From Anarhynchus alexandrinus (lineage: Eukaryota > Chordata > Aves > Charadriiformes > Charadriidae): a stretch of 64,000 bases of DNA. This document shows positions 39,816-52,100 of this stretch, one piece after another. The notes beneath the pieces are model-generated. The model saw nothing but the letters and a program-made list of their open reading frames with translations, had not been told where the DNA came from and ran no database searches. Both the position numbers and the translations under genes were made by a program. The stretch spans positions 1,949,484-2,013,483 of the forward strand of contig VUYV01000157.1 in the NCBI GenBank assembly GCA_008711295.1, given 5' to 3'. The number at the start of each line of letters is the position of its first letter. The stretch's first letter is position 1.

Positions 39816-42800
39816 GGTTTCATGGTTTCAGTGTTGGATCACATAAAGTCAAGTATAATTACTACCAAAAATAAATTTCTGTATGCACCTTGGGATATTC
39901 ACTGTGGACTTATGACACATTAGTAGGAGATTCACAATTACTAGTAAATTATTTAAGAACATTTTATTGTTTTCCTCAAATGCAAGTGAAATTGCAATGG
40001 TTAATCACAGGAATTGAAATAAATGCTCATGAAGTCTTAGTGGTACTATAAACTAAAAGTAATACCAATTGCTACACCCAATGGGCAGAAGAAAAGGAGG
40101 GTGGGAAACCTTTGCATTTAGAGTCATTTCCATGAAAAACATTCCACGATATTGGATGAGATTCTTGTTTACACATACGAAGAAAAGGGTCTTCTACATC
40201 CAATAGGGAGCTTTTGTGGGACTCTCTAGTAACTTCCAGACAGGTGCCTGAGGCAAAACCTTCTATTACCTATTGCAAGCTACTTCGTGTATGCAAGCAG
40301 TCTCCACAAAAAAGCATATCCTGCTCCACTTTTGCTTTTTAAGCAGGATGCGTCTCACCGGTTCCTCTCTCTCTCTCTCCAGCTGTGGCTTTAGAAAAAG
40401 TTTTGTTAGCCTTAAGATTTTTATGTTTGTTTGGTTGTTGTTTTTTTTTTTTTTTTAACAGATTAAATCGGGGAACCTGCAATAGGGAGTGATGATCTTG
40501 AGCGGATGAACTCTTCATTTCCTTCTCCCACATAGACCTAAACGTCTTTTTTGACTAGAAATAAAATGGAACCGGGAAAGTTTAGGAATAGACAGGACGT
40601 TAATTCTGCCAATAATCTACAGGGCCATTTACTGATAGGAAAGTGGATAGATGGGCCATTGATTTCTATCTCACTCTATCAGAACTGAGATGTGTCAAAG
40701 CATAAGCAATGTTGTTCTGCTTTGCTTCTGATTTTTGCTGCTGAACACTTCCTAAAACACTTCATTTACCCATGAAAAGTAGAATATCTGAAATGAATAC
40801 TAGACACAGATTTGGATTACCTGGTGATCCAGGAGTACATGGAGAGACTCCTAATTCCCAAGGTGGCCTTAATGGACATAATCATTTAGTAGATGTAACT
40901 GTTCATTCCTCTTGACCTTCTGACATAAATCCTGCAGATTTAACTATACATAACTACATACAGCTATATGTAATTGTCTCATGTATTGGCTAGAGAATCC
41001 TTTGAAAACTGACTAAAAAACCTGAATTTAGATTAATCAAACTGTTAAAGTTACTAATGTTATAAAAGATGTTCTAATTTTAACTCAGAACAGAAAATGT
41101 GCAGTATCTGAATTTGGTTTTGCTTAATTTAGCAATAGGTAAATTACTTTTAATAATCTGCTAAACCCAGCCTGATTTAAGGTTGACCTTTTCTGGAGGT
41201 AGGTTACTTGAAAGCAGTGCCTGATTTCAATGCATTAATGATATGTAAAAAAAATCATACTTAGACAGCTTCTGGGTGTGTCTTTTGCCTGAAGTGAATG
41301 CATATTTTAAACAACATATGTTTGGACTTGAATCTGTAAACCGGTGTTTATCTGATTTAAAATAATCAGGGACTGAAAAAGACACCATTAGAGTCAGCCC
41401 GTAACATCCCAATGAAGGGTCTACAGTTCACTGTGCAACCTCCTTTCCTCCACCCCCAACTCACCCAGACTACTGTGCTCCGTAGTCTCCTGGAGGAAAC
41501 TAATCTCATTAGCCAAAGAGAGAGCTTGAGGGTCTAGTTTTACAAGAATTTTTCTCTGCAGCGTGCTTCCCCCTCCTCAACAGCATCCCCTCAGGCTGAC
41601 CTATATTCAGGCTGCCATGGAAAGGGCCTGTCTTTGCGTAACCACCATAAATAAGTCCTCTTCCTTGTGCAGCTACATGGAAAACCGGACGACGGAATTA
41701 TTCCAACTCAGAACTAAAGCGGGGGGGTGTGTGTGTTATTATTTTTGGTAGGGTTTCAGCCAAATCAGTCCCTTAATCCTGTTGAATATGCATTTACACT
41801 AATGCTGTTGCCAAACAAGGGTCGGCAGAAATCCCATGCTATACGTGGAGGTAACAGGGCAGAGAAATGTGAGACCTCTCTCGTTTTGATATAAACTTAC
41901 TTAGAGCAGAAATATTCCAGCCAAACCTGTGAAGGAGACATTTGTATTTGCTTATGTACCGTCATGGTGCATTCTCAACCTAAAACTAATGATGAAGAGA
42001 CCCCTGGGCTTGGGGGCTGCCCGCGCTTGCAGCATTCATATCAGGTGTAGAATTAATCCCTGAGAGTTCTGAAGAGAGCAAATCTCCCTGCGGGAAGAAA
42101 GACTTTCTGTCATGGGCTCTGAAGTACAGCATATAAGTATTTTAGAATTCATATATAATACGTTTTAAAATGTTTTATTGAGTATTTCGAGAAAAGAAGC
42201 TGCAAAGACAAATGGATTTATTTTCTGAATTGATTTACCTTGCTTAATTTAAAACAGCTTCATATATAATTAGCACTAAATATGCATTAGGTTTTTCTAA
42301 GGGCACAGTATTCCATCCCTGCATGAGTGGTTTTCAAAATTACGAAACCAGAAGTTCTTGCCCTTTTCAACATGTTCATCTCTTTTTTTTCTGCTTTCTT
42401 TTCTCAGATTCTCTCATTCCATAGTTCACATATGCACCGTGTATATTATTGACTGTGATGATAAAGTAAGTTCAAAATGCTTTGTTTGTATTTTTTTCTT
42501 TCCCTTGGATGTTAAAACTGACAGCTTAATGACTTGTTGCCACTTACTAGTGAATCACTGCCCTTGCCAACACTCAAGATAAGACAAGCTCACTTTTCCC
42601 AAATAAGAGGCCCTTTGCTGTGCACTCTGGGAACTGTAGTGTAAAGGTTTAGTTACTTTAAATCCACTTTAATTTTAGTAAGGTGCTCAACAGTGCTCTG
42701 GAGCAACATAAACGTGAAGGTCTTCCTCTTGAATTTTTGATTACTTCGCAAAAGTAGCAAGTATAGCATATTTTACCTAAATATGAACACAATATGTTCA

Positions 42801-44376
42801 AGTGTCTCTGTATCTTAGTATAACGGTGTGGAACAACCGGCACTTTTGAAACAGAAGGAAGCTTTCCCACTGACTGCAACGGGAACAGGTAGAGGCTAAT
42901 GACGGATAGCTTTGAAAATCTGAATTTGGCACTGTCCTACTGGCTGTTTAGAACAGTTCAGTGTCTCACAGGCTTTGTTGATCTAATGTCACCCTAACGT
43001 TTTTGAAAGAAAGAAGGCTGCAAGGAAACCAAACAACTATGGCATGCCAATGCTGCCCAGACGGTTTTCATTTGCAACAAATAAATGAGAGTAACTTGTA
43101 AATATAGACTAACTAATTTTTATCCTGTGTTTTGTTTCTTTCCTTGCTTGCTTTTACGTGTAGAAAAAATGTGTGTTCCTGCCACGTGCGTGTTCGTTTT
43201 CCAGCAGAAATTTCCCTGAGGAGCACCAGTGGTCGGTGGAGCACAGGCTGACGGAACACCGCACAGCTCCGCACACCCGATGCACCTGAAACACTCACGT
43301 TGACAGCAGCACATGAACGTTTGCAGCCGCTCAGAACTGGCCCGCTTGGCTCGCAAATTCATGATTCCCCACTAAAATGGAGCCTCGTTTCTTTAATTTA
43401 AGCTGGGCCCCCCGAGGTACACACGGCAACAATAAAAACAAAGTTTCAGCCTTGCAAATCTTGATAGCGGAGCTTTTGAGGCTCCAGGCTCCCAGTGTCC
43501 GAGATGTCTACCATCTTCCAGGTGAAACGCAGAGATACGAAGGCGGGAGAGGGAGCAGAGGGTCCATGAGCAGTTTGTCGTCTGCAAGTCGGTGTGGGTG
43601 AACCCTACGGTAACTGAACCCATCGCAGGGTCCGGGTTTACATATGGAACTTGGAACAATAGGTATTCGCTTAAACTACACAGATTACCTCAGAGATGTG
43701 GAATCTGCACGCCCTGCCCACTTCCCTGAACCTCTGGAGCTGGGATCCTGTGGGGAACATAATGGGCTTAATTACGGTGTCTGGACTCGCCGCGCAGGAC
43801 CCGGAAGGCAGGAGTTAACCTCACCTCACCTTTTACATGCCAGTGACCCCAGGCTTGGCTGGGAACCCGGTGGGGCCTCTGCAGCACCTCCTGCATTGCC
43901 GCTACGGCCGAGGGAAAACCCCGCACGGGCAGGGCTGGGCTGGGCTGGGCCCGGACGCCTTCGCGCCTCTACCCGGCCCGGGCCCGGCCCGCCATCCCAC
44001 ATCCCCCCATCCCCGCGGGGCCGGGCCCGGGCCGTCCGGGGGTGGCGGCGGCGGCCGTCACATGGCAGGGGGAGGGGGCTGCGGCGGGGCGGGCCGCGCT
44101 CGGGGCTCCCCCGGCCGTGCAGAGGCGGGCTGAGGCGGCGGAAAGTTTGCGGAGTGGCTGTGGCGGCGCTGCGCGCTCCCCCCCCCACCTCCGCCCGCCG
44201 CCTCCTCCTCCTCCTGCTTTCTCCCTTCACTTTTCTTCTACACCCCCACCACCGCCTTCCTCCCCCCTTTGGCGGCGGCTCCGGGGCATGAGCGGGAGCC
44301 GCCACCCGCGCTGAGAGGCGGGAGGTCGCGCCGCGCCGCGCCGTGCCCGGGTCTTGTCAGTGAGGGAGCGCCAGGG

Positions 44377-44603
44377 ACGGGAGCGCGGGCAGCGGCTCCC
44401 AGCCCCGCCCTGCCCCGCCGGCCCCGCGCCGCGCCCGCCGCCCTCCTGGCCCTGCTGCTGCTGCTGGTGGTGCTGCTGCTGCTGGGGGGCTGCGCCGCCG
44501 CCCGCTGCCCAGCGCCCTGCCGCTGCGCCGGGCACCTCGTCGCTTGCAGCCGCCTGGGGCTGAGCCGGCTGCCCGAGGGGTTGCCGCGGGGGGCGGTGCA
44601 GCT
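44377..44603 (+). CDS. LRIG3: LRIG3 exon 1: signal peptide and LRR N-terminal cap (start codon uncertain)
   Basis: First coding exon of leucine-rich repeats and immunoglobulin-like domains 3, a type I membrane protein. From work on LRIG family members, LRIG proteins modulate growth-factor receptor signalling, and LRIG3 acts in inner-ear canal morphogenesis with netrin-1. The frame shows a Pro/Arg-rich start, then a Leu-rich hydrophobic stretch from CTG repeats ('ALLALLLLLVVLLLLGG'), a likely signal peptide ending near 'CAAA'. The Cx3CxCx6C pattern of an LRRNT cap follows ('RCPAPCRCAGHLVACSR'), then 'LPEGLPRGAVQL'. The exon ends at 44603 before gtgagt, splitting a Leu codon CT|G (phase 2), and joins exon 2 in frame. 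No ATG exists in this frame after the TGA at 44131-44133. I placed the start at ACG 44377, which has G at -3 and G at +4 and sits ~20 codons before the hydrophobic core. A sequence error or substitution of an ATG there is the simplest view; non-AUG initiation or an upstream exon are alternatives. Confidence 0.8.
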
Positions 44604-44736
44604 GTGAGTATCGGGGTGGTGGGGGGCGCCCGTCCGCCATTTTCTGCCCCTGTGGGCAGGAGGTTGCCCCGCGGGGGGGCGGGTGGCGGGCCGCCGGCGG
44701 GTTTTGGGGAAGGGGAGTTGGTTTGGCGGGGTAGCG

Positions 44737-44737
44737 N
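44737..44737. other. Single-N assembly gap in intron 1
   Basis: One N inside the G-rich end of the CpG island (gtagcg-N-gggggagg). Unlike the N at 16957, the two sides are not duplicates. GC-rich promoter DNA is often poorly covered, so an unknown length may be missing here. Confidence 0.8.
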
Positions 44738-45271
44738 GGGGGAGGGAACTGGTCTCGGTTTTGTTTGTGCGCTTCTTTTATCTTCGTTTCCCCGATAGTT
44801 TTGGGTTCGGTGGGTTTTGCTTAAGGGCGGATCTGGCCCCGTCCGGTGCGGTGGCACGGACTGACGGGCTCGGCGGGAACGCGTACCCAAATGCCACCGC
44901 TCCCCAAATTTACTTCCAGTGACAAACTTTTACGGACAAAGCGTAAATTGCGGGAGCTTTCTTAAGAGCCTGAAAGTAGCTGAGGCGCTTTTCACATTTG
45001 TTTTTAATCTCTTGTCACTCGGGGATCTTCTGTATTAGTCGTATTAATTTTCTATTACATTTCCAAAGCAGATTGAGATAAGGACTTTAAAGTAAACAGG
45101 AAGACTTTCAATTAGTTGTGGCTAATTCTGTTCAATTGCCTCGTCTGGAGGTCATGCTGCTTTACTCATGAAATGTGGATGGCTCTATTGACACCATATG
45201 GGTTCAACTGAACGTAGGAATGGCTCTGGGAGATGAATATTTCCAGCAGTGGTATAGGAAAGTGTGAGGGG

Positions 45272-45279
<8 letters not shown>

Positions 45280-45312
<33 letters not shown>
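45280..45312. repeat. Poly-T tract, 33 bases
   Basis: Uninterrupted T run in LRIG3 intron 1. It is probably a length-variable homopolymer. No retrocopy is recognisable beside it. Confidence 0.9.
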
Positions 45313-48300
45313 CTGTTGGTTTATGTGATTGAAGCATACGAATCAAATACTGGATCTGCTTTACATTCAACAACTGGCTTTGCTTCCTATTAAATTTCAT
45401 CCCTCCTTTTCTTTTGAAGTATTTCAGTACGCTAACATAAGTTTTCTAACAAAACCTAAGGCTTTTTTGATACTAAGCTAAGCTTCATAGTTCAGTTTCT
45501 TAGCTTAGGTTACTTTAGCACTGTTAAATTAAAATTCAGGTGTGACAGCATGCTAAACAAAAAAATAAAACAAGGGGAAAAGTCATAGAACTTTCATTTT
45601 TAGAGTTGCTTTAAAAAAGCGTTTTGCATTAGCAGTAATCCAAATTTGTCTTTTCCACTTATGTTACTGAGAGACAATAAAACACATTGCAGAGCTTTTT
45701 TGTTAGCACAAGGAAGGTTTTTCTAATTAGAATTCCCTTGGTAGTGTAAATTGTCCTTATGTAAGTTCACATTCCTTTAAAAGTGTGAGAAAATAAGTTC
45801 CACTTGTATAAATAAGCTTTGGTCTGTTGTAAGAAACCCTGCTGTGATTACTCATTGGACAGCTGTGTCCCTCGCTCTTAAACTCACAGGAGTACATCTT
45901 TGTAGGTGTCACCAAACCATGTGGTCTGGCCGCTTTTGTGTAAATATTTCTTTTGTTTGTGTCAAATGCCTTAGAAGTACCCTGCTCTTTCTTCCTTCCC
46001 CTCTTCTTAATAAGAGAGCAAGGAAGAGTGGCCGTTGCCTGTTACCTCCAGCTACTCTGGTACTCGGGGCTGGGATTGCGCTATGTTTAAGATTATAATG
46101 CTTTTCGGTTTTACATACGCAAAAAAGGTTTGAATAGCCTGGGTTATTGTTGCAACAAACTGTGCATTTACAAATTGTTAAAGATTGTTTATGAATTTTA
46201 TTGGTATATGTTTACTGTGCTTTCCATGGAAGTCCATAGCGGGTATAGCCAAAGGCTAGTAGTTTAATTGCAGGCTTTCCAATCCTCTTTAGAAAACAAC
46301 TATTATACCACGTTCTCAACATATGCAGGTGAGATCTCCCAAGCAGGAGAGGGGAAGCTCTTGTGCCTGAGAAGGTCTAGGCCCACATTAGGCTTTACAC
46401 CTTCCTCTGCCCATCTCTCTGCTCACCTAGACGGAGTGTCAGATGAAGTCAGCATTACAAACTTTTGTTTCACTCTGTCATTCATTCCTTTGTGTTCAAA
46501 TTCTCTGATGAAATAAAATGAGAGAATCTAACATGGAAAGGCTGTGTGACCTCAGGGTGGTGGACAAGGAGGGAGAAAAGAAGATAAGTGTGTACTGAGT
46601 TAAATCCCCTTCTTTTTGGTGGCAAGTGTGAGTCCACTGCTTTGTATGAAAAGGGCTTCACGAAATGGGGTGTAAATAGGGTATAATCGCCAGATTTACT
46701 GTGATTTTAGCCCAAAATACCATGTTCCGTGAAGCTGCCTTCACGGAAGGTGACAGACTGCTGAAAACTGACAAACACTTGTAATGGTTTTGTTTGCAAA
46801 TAGTTTTCAAGTCAGATTTCAGTTTACTTGCAGGATGCGTGTTCCGAGATTGTAAGAATGTGACTTTGTTAGAGCTGGTGTAGCAGAGCTGGAGGTGGAG
46901 GGGGGGAGGGAGGAAGAGTGTTGAGCGTTGTACGGTGTCCTCTGTGTGTGCAAACTCCCGGTGGCACTGCGGTACCCCTCACCAGGTTCACTGAGGAATG
47001 CTAAAACTGTCGGTGGGGCAGGAGGGAAAGTCTGAAAGATGGTTTTCACTTGTGTTTGTATTACATCTTTAGTATTTACATTTTATAAATCCTCTAGTTC
47101 TCTACCAGATTTGCCAGAAAAAAGGGCCGTATGGTTTTCACAGCTGTTTTTCAATATTTTCCAGACTAAAACTTGAACATAGCAAGCTGATTTATGAGTC
47201 ACTTTGGATCAGTGTCTTAAAACAGCTACAGCCTGGCTTTTTGTTTTTCAGCTCTCCTGATTTCTGCTGAATTAGCAGCTCTATAGGCCCCAGTGGGACT
47301 GATTAAGAAGCTGTTGCTGGATTTGCATTTTAAAATTTGACTTGGGGCTCAGGTTTCTGAGTTCTCTAAGGAAGAAGATGATAATTGTGACTAAGTGTTG
47401 TAAATTAAGTTAGAGTCTAAAAGTTATATTTATAAAATGTGTGAAGAAACACTCGCCCTCTCCCTTTATGCATTAGGCTTTCCTTTCAATTTTTTTATCA
47501 CACAAACATAGATGTTCAGAGTGATGTTCCAGCTTTCTAACACAGAGACTTTTGAGTTATGAAAGATGGTCGTACAAACGTAATGGATATAGAAAATAGT
47601 TTCTTCCATAAAACGGGTTCTTAAAGAGTCTCAAAAACTATGGCATGCTTTTTCAAGTGGAGGCAATTCTATTTAAATGCTCAATCACTTTTATTAGAAA
47701 TCTGAGGTGAAGAACAGGTATATGTACTTTTTATTGTTACAAAGAATTTCCTAATATAAAACTAGTTTCTGAAGTTTCTGAGTGAATTCACTGTTATATC
47801 TTTCATGGCTTTTGAAATTCTAGTAGCAAAAGTAATCACAGAGGAGATTTTCTCCCCACTTGTAATGTGGTTTTAACAGACAAGGAAAATTCAGAAATGG
47901 AAAATGAATAGTAATAATCTTAGTGTTTTAACGTTGTCAGTTCCATTTCTCTGGAGGAAGAATACTGATTTGTTTTCAAACCTTTTCTTCATACTTATTT
48001 TAAGATATGTTGAGAAAGGCATTGGACCGAAATGTACTTGTAGCTTTGCAACAGGGATGATGGATTTTTATATTTAAAAAATGCCTCAGATCCAGTGCTT
48101 ATAAGTTTCAGAAACTTCTACAGGCTTAAGCGTCACTTAGAATATTAGTAAAAGACGAATGTTTTAACTCTTGGTTCACTTCCAACCACTCTGGTTTAAC
48201 TTAAAAATGTAACTTGCAAGGCTCTTTTTTGGTGAAGTTTCTCATGCCAGTAGCACTGAAATAATGTTTAGTAAAATATTTATAATTCGTATTTTACCCA

Positions 48301-48369
48301 ACAATTGGTAGACAAGCATGTATACAGCTGTGTGAAACAGGCAATTCAGTATTGTCTGGGTTTTTTTTG

Positions 48370-48384
48370 TTGTTGTTGTTGTTG
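48370..48384. repeat. TTG trinucleotide microsatellite
   Basis: Five TTG units directly after a T run in intron 1. A simple repeat. Confidence 0.8.
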
Positions 48385-51300
48385 ATTTGCTTTGGGTGTT
48401 TTGCAACTTGTGTTTGACAACCTGCTGTAAGGAAACTAGGAATGAGGATTTTGTATGTATGTATTTTTTGAAGTAGGTGCTACATGGAAAATCTGAGGGT
48501 ATCTTTAGTGTTAAAAAACAAACACAAAAAAAATAGTTTGAAACCTAGTGTAAGTTGTTACGCTCACGGTTGCCTTGATAGACTCCAGATGGATGTGAGC
48601 TTGAGCTATGAGTGAAAGTGTCTGGCTCCAGTGTGGTGATCATGCACAGCAGTGGTTGTAATTGCAGGATTTTTTATAGTTTAAGGACTCTGCCAGATTT
48701 TTTTTTTTTTTTTAACATGTTATAACTCCAGCAGAACAAATCTACTCATGTCTGTTACTGTCTGGTAGGTCCTTTAGGCAAACATGTTTTAAATAAACCT
48801 TTTGCAGGGTTTTTAGATGAAATGAAGAAATGCAGGTTTTTAGCACTAATGTTGAAAGCTCTTTGTTGAAACAATTACTGATTCCTAAGTCTTAGAAGCA
48901 TGAAGACCAGTAACATATTAGGCACTAACAGCCATAACTTCACTGAATTTTGGCTGTTTATTTGCATAGTTCTTATAATCCCTGCAGACTAAAGCCAAAT
49001 ATTGAATTAAGTTTAAGGGTAAAAATTGTCTCTACTCTGTCTGCTTTAAAGGACCAAGTTAGATTCCCCTCCAGATCCTTGTAATGGCGTACTTTTTCAG
49101 TCTTTACATTTAAGACTGCAGTATTGGAATTTCAAATCTGTGCAGCTAATGTCTTCAGGTGCTAAACAAAGGGATTTTTCTCCAGTCTATGGCCAGACGA
49201 ATGTTTGCACTAGATTTTTAAGCAGTGAATGGTGCAGTCCTCTAACTCAACTGTGGTTAACCTCATTTACAGGAGAACTCAAAATCATAATGATGAAACT
49301 AACATTTGTGGGTTTTTGCAAATGTTAACACTGTATTGGTTTTCCATCTCTAAGAGGAAAATCTGTCGGGGTTTAGACACCTGGAAGAAGGCGTGGATGT
49401 ATATTAGGTGCTTGAGTCCAGAGCTGAGTCTCGGAAAACATCCCCTCTGTGGCCACCTGATGGTGATGGAGGGTGTTCCCCTTCTCTAGGTGGCCCCCCT
49501 TCCCCCAGCCCTTACCTCCCCATTTCTTTTTGTGTGCTGGAAAATGCCTTTTGCACCTACGGTTCTGCTCTGTGCGCACTCCTGTGCAGCCCTGGCTTGG
49601 GAAACGAAGCGCGTTATCTCCTCCCTGCCCATGGCCCCGAGCCAGGCACCGGTGCCACAGCTCCGCAGCCTGCTGGGCCTGATCCAGGTGGCTGGCTCAG
49701 GGCACACCTGACCGAGTACTGGTGGTACCCTTCACAATGCCCGTACATGCCCAGGATTATTTTTAATGTTTGATTTTTTTTTTTTTTTTAAAACCGCTGA
49801 CGCCAGGAGAGGACAAAAGGGACAATGGAATTGTCCTGGCAACATTGAACAAGTACTGCATAAAGCATCAAACAGTTGGGGGAGTCTAAAACATGGTTTT
49901 ACCATCCCTGTGTGCTGAAGAAGCCTAGTTGCCTAGCTGGGTTGCAGCATTACACCTGTGTCTGAGGATCTGAAGTGGTGGGTGCAGAGAAACCAGAGTT
50001 CTCTGGATCTGCAGTTGTTCAGGGCTTAAGTCGCAGAGCAGAACACCTTGCACAGACCCTGAACCTGGCTTGATTTAAGCCGGTTCTGGTCTGTGTGTAG
50101 CTGATTATCAGGTTTCTTCAGTTCAGAACTGTAGATGGAGTCCATGGCAGTCAGGCCTGTGTTTGGTGTGCTCAGTATAGCTGACTGTACTGAGTCGTGT
50201 TACCCAGACAAAGTAAGGGATCCCCGAGTTTCCTCATAGATTCAATTTGAAATATACTGTTCAGTGTTTATTTAGCACAGGGAAAAATCAGAGAAATTTC
50301 TTTCCCTGTACCTGATACTATAGCAGCTCACTGCTGAAGCGTGCTGATGCAATTCTTTGTGTCTGCATTGCAAACTCTCACTGGTGTGAGTTTAAGAACT
50401 CCTTAAAAATAGTGCAGTTTTTGTTTGCTAGCTTGGATAAACACAGTGTTGTAACATCCAGTGAGTGCTTTGCAGATGGCTGAGTTGGTGCAGGTAAGGT
50501 AGTGACAGGCTGTAGTGTGGGAGCAGGAGGGTTCATGGTCTGGTGGACGAGTGACTAAGAAAGGGGAGGTCTTCAACAGGGGTGGCCATGCTGACAAAGT
50601 CAGTTGTGAATCTATACCACTTGTGCAGATCTCTATAGATGTGCAAGTCTGAGTTTCTGTAATTAGCTTCTCTACCTTCTATTGTGTGGTCATTCTTTTA
50701 TTTCTGTGATTTTTTCCAGTACTACCAAGGCTACAGCAAAAAGTTTTTTAGGACTCTCTCTTATGGTGTTCTCAAATGTTCAAGAGGACATATGATGAAG
50801 ATGAATGGTGTCTGTGGGGAAGATAATTTCTTGACAGTGGTGGAGAAAATATGTTGCATTCTTAGTACCCTGGCTTGTTTTGTAGCAAACACTGCAAAGA
50901 CATAAACAAGATTTCTTATAAACTGCATCACTATGTATTTGGGATCTGCAGTGCAGAGTGGCACAAGCTAAGTGCTTGAGCTACTTCAAGTGCAATTAAG
51001 TGCAGTATTAATGTGACTAATATACAGACTTAACACTCAGATCTTAAAACTCAGAACAGAATTAGGCCTTCCTATGTCTGTTTTCTTCTGAGCTTGCTTG
51101 TTTAAGATCCCCATTAAATTTGGTTATGTAGGAATGGAGTCCTGAATTGTGTGAAAGCATGAAAATAGAATTGAGATTTATGGGCAGTCCTCATTATATA
51201 CTTAGCATCTGTGTGTTGCTTTAGAGAAGTAAGTACATGAGCAAATGATACCAATATTACAATCGACTCAAGGAATGAAGCTCCAATGAATATTGGTTTA

Positions 51301-51676
51301 TGAATTTTCCTTTTAACTAAGAGGTTGCTTTAGGCAGATCTTTTGTTGTGAAGGGATGAGGGAGAAGGGTTGTTGGTGGTGTATATGAGTCAAAATCTTC
51401 AGATGTTTTTCATGGGTCTTACACACATCCCAATGAATAGTTCTAAATTGTTCAGAGGTATAGGAAATTCTTTGACACTGCTGGCAGTGATTGAGGTATT
51501 TACGCTTATACCTTGTATACTCAAATGAGTTTCTATTCTAATTTTACTAATAGGAAAAAAAAAGCCTTTTTATATACTTGGAAACAAATGATAACATAAT
51601 GTGGACTGAAATTGTATTGCTTTACCTGATATATTATGGCAAAACTGACAGGCTGTTTATTTTTGTAACTTCACAG

Positions 51677-51748
51677 GGATTTAAGTCACAACAAATTATC
51701 TTCAATCAAGACCGGTCTCTTGGATCACCTTCATAGTCTTCAGGAAGT
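51677..51748 (+). CDS. LRIG3: LRIG3 exon 2: first leucine-rich repeat
   Basis: A 72-bp exon, the size of one 24-residue LRR, flanked by acttcacag (acceptor) and gtaagt (donor). With the CT carried over from exon 1 it reads LDLSHNKLSSIKTGLLDHL followed by HSLQE and the first two bases of V. The 'LDLSHN-LS-I' pattern is the classic LRR consensus. It matches LRIG3 (known vertebrate LRIG3 begins LDLSHNRLS) better than LRIG1 (LNLSYNKLS) or LRIG2 (LDFSHNRLS). Phase 2 on both sides keeps the frame, so the exon is symmetric and could be skipped without a frameshift. Confidence 0.95.
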
Positions 51749-52025
51749 GTAAGTTAATTTGTCTTAATTAAAAAAAAAAAAGCTCCAAAGAAACCCCCCA
51801 ACTGAAAAAAAAACAACCAGTGTTTGTGTATGCTAATTGTATAGCTATTTCTCTAGGGATAATTGGTTGAACAACAAAGACGTTTGCTGTTCTGATAATT
51901 TAGTTTAAGTGAAACTGAAATTATTTTTTTAATTTTGGGGTGACACTGTTCATCAGTTTAGCAAGTCCAATGTACATACTTGTGATTAACATCAAAGCTG
52001 ACTCTCCCCTTTCTAATATTAATAG
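51749..52025 (+). other. LRIG3: LRIG3 intron 2
   Basis: A short 277-bp intron with donor gtaagt and acceptor attaatag. It contains an A-rich run at 51770-51782 and nothing else notable. The short distance between exons 2 and 3 supports them belonging to one gene. Confidence 0.9.
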
Positions 52026-52100
52026 GAAGTTGAACGACAATGAACTGGAGATCATTCCAGATCTGGGACCAATCTCTGCAAACATAACTCTTCTGTCTTT
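52026..52100 (+). CDS. LRIG3: LRIG3 exon 3: second leucine-rich repeat
   Basis: A 75-bp exon between attaatag and gtaagt. In frame with exon 2 it reads (V)KLNDNELEIIPDLGP then ISANITLLS and the first two bases of L. The 'KLN-NELE-IP-LGP-SANITLLSL' signature is specific to LRIG3. LRIG1 has YLNNNELTAVPSLG and LRIG2 has KMNYNELTEIPYFG at this place. N-I-T near the end is a potential N-glycosylation site on the extracellular side. Phase 2 on both sides. The remaining LRRs, the three Ig domains, the membrane span and the tail are not in this window. Confidence 0.97.

Larger units (their letters stand above)
32931..43600. other. Intergenic sequence upstream of LRIG3, no gene recognised
   Basis: Non-coding. 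Simple repeats include an AAAC/AAAT run (33709-33735) and a mixed TG/TA run (34388-34422). A palindrome at 39798-39815 is listed separately. A 142-codon frame at 37591-38019 has no recognisable domain. No RNA gene or clear mobile element is seen. Confidence 0.55.
43700..44760 (+). promoter_or_regulatory. LRIG3: LRIG3 CpG-island promoter
   Basis: GC content and CpG density rise sharply from about 43,780 and stay very high to about 44,760, spanning exon 1 and the start of intron 1. There is no convincing TATA box, as usual for CpG-island promoters. Potential G-quadruplex motifs lie at 43932-43949 (four GGG runs with two-base loops) and about 44068-44092. The exact transcription start is not visible. 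Two upstream ATGs would give short uORFs if transcribed: 44062-44133 (23 codons, in the LRIG3 frame but closed by TGA) and 44288-44314 (8 codons, another frame). Overlapping open frames on both strands here (for example 43644-44291 and 43826-44640) reflect the lack of AT-rich stop codons in GC-rich DNA. Confidence 0.85.
44604..51676 (+). other. LRIG3: LRIG3 intron 1
   Basis: A 7.07-kb intron with donor gtgagt and acceptor acttcacag. The first ~150 bp remain CpG-island sequence and include a one-N gap at 44737, without flanking duplication. It also holds a 33-T tract (45280-45312), a TTG microsatellite (about 48370-48384) and unique non-coding DNA. A GC-rich patch at 49480-49720 produces overlapping open frames in both directions that I do not believe are coding. 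Confidence 0.85.

Noticed and set aside
43644..44291. 215-codon plus-strand open frame upstream of LRIG3 exon 1, and opposite frames at 43826-44640
   Set aside because: They lie in the CpG island, where AT-rich stop codons are rare. They are low-complexity Pro/Arg/Gly sequence, and frames on both strands overlap.
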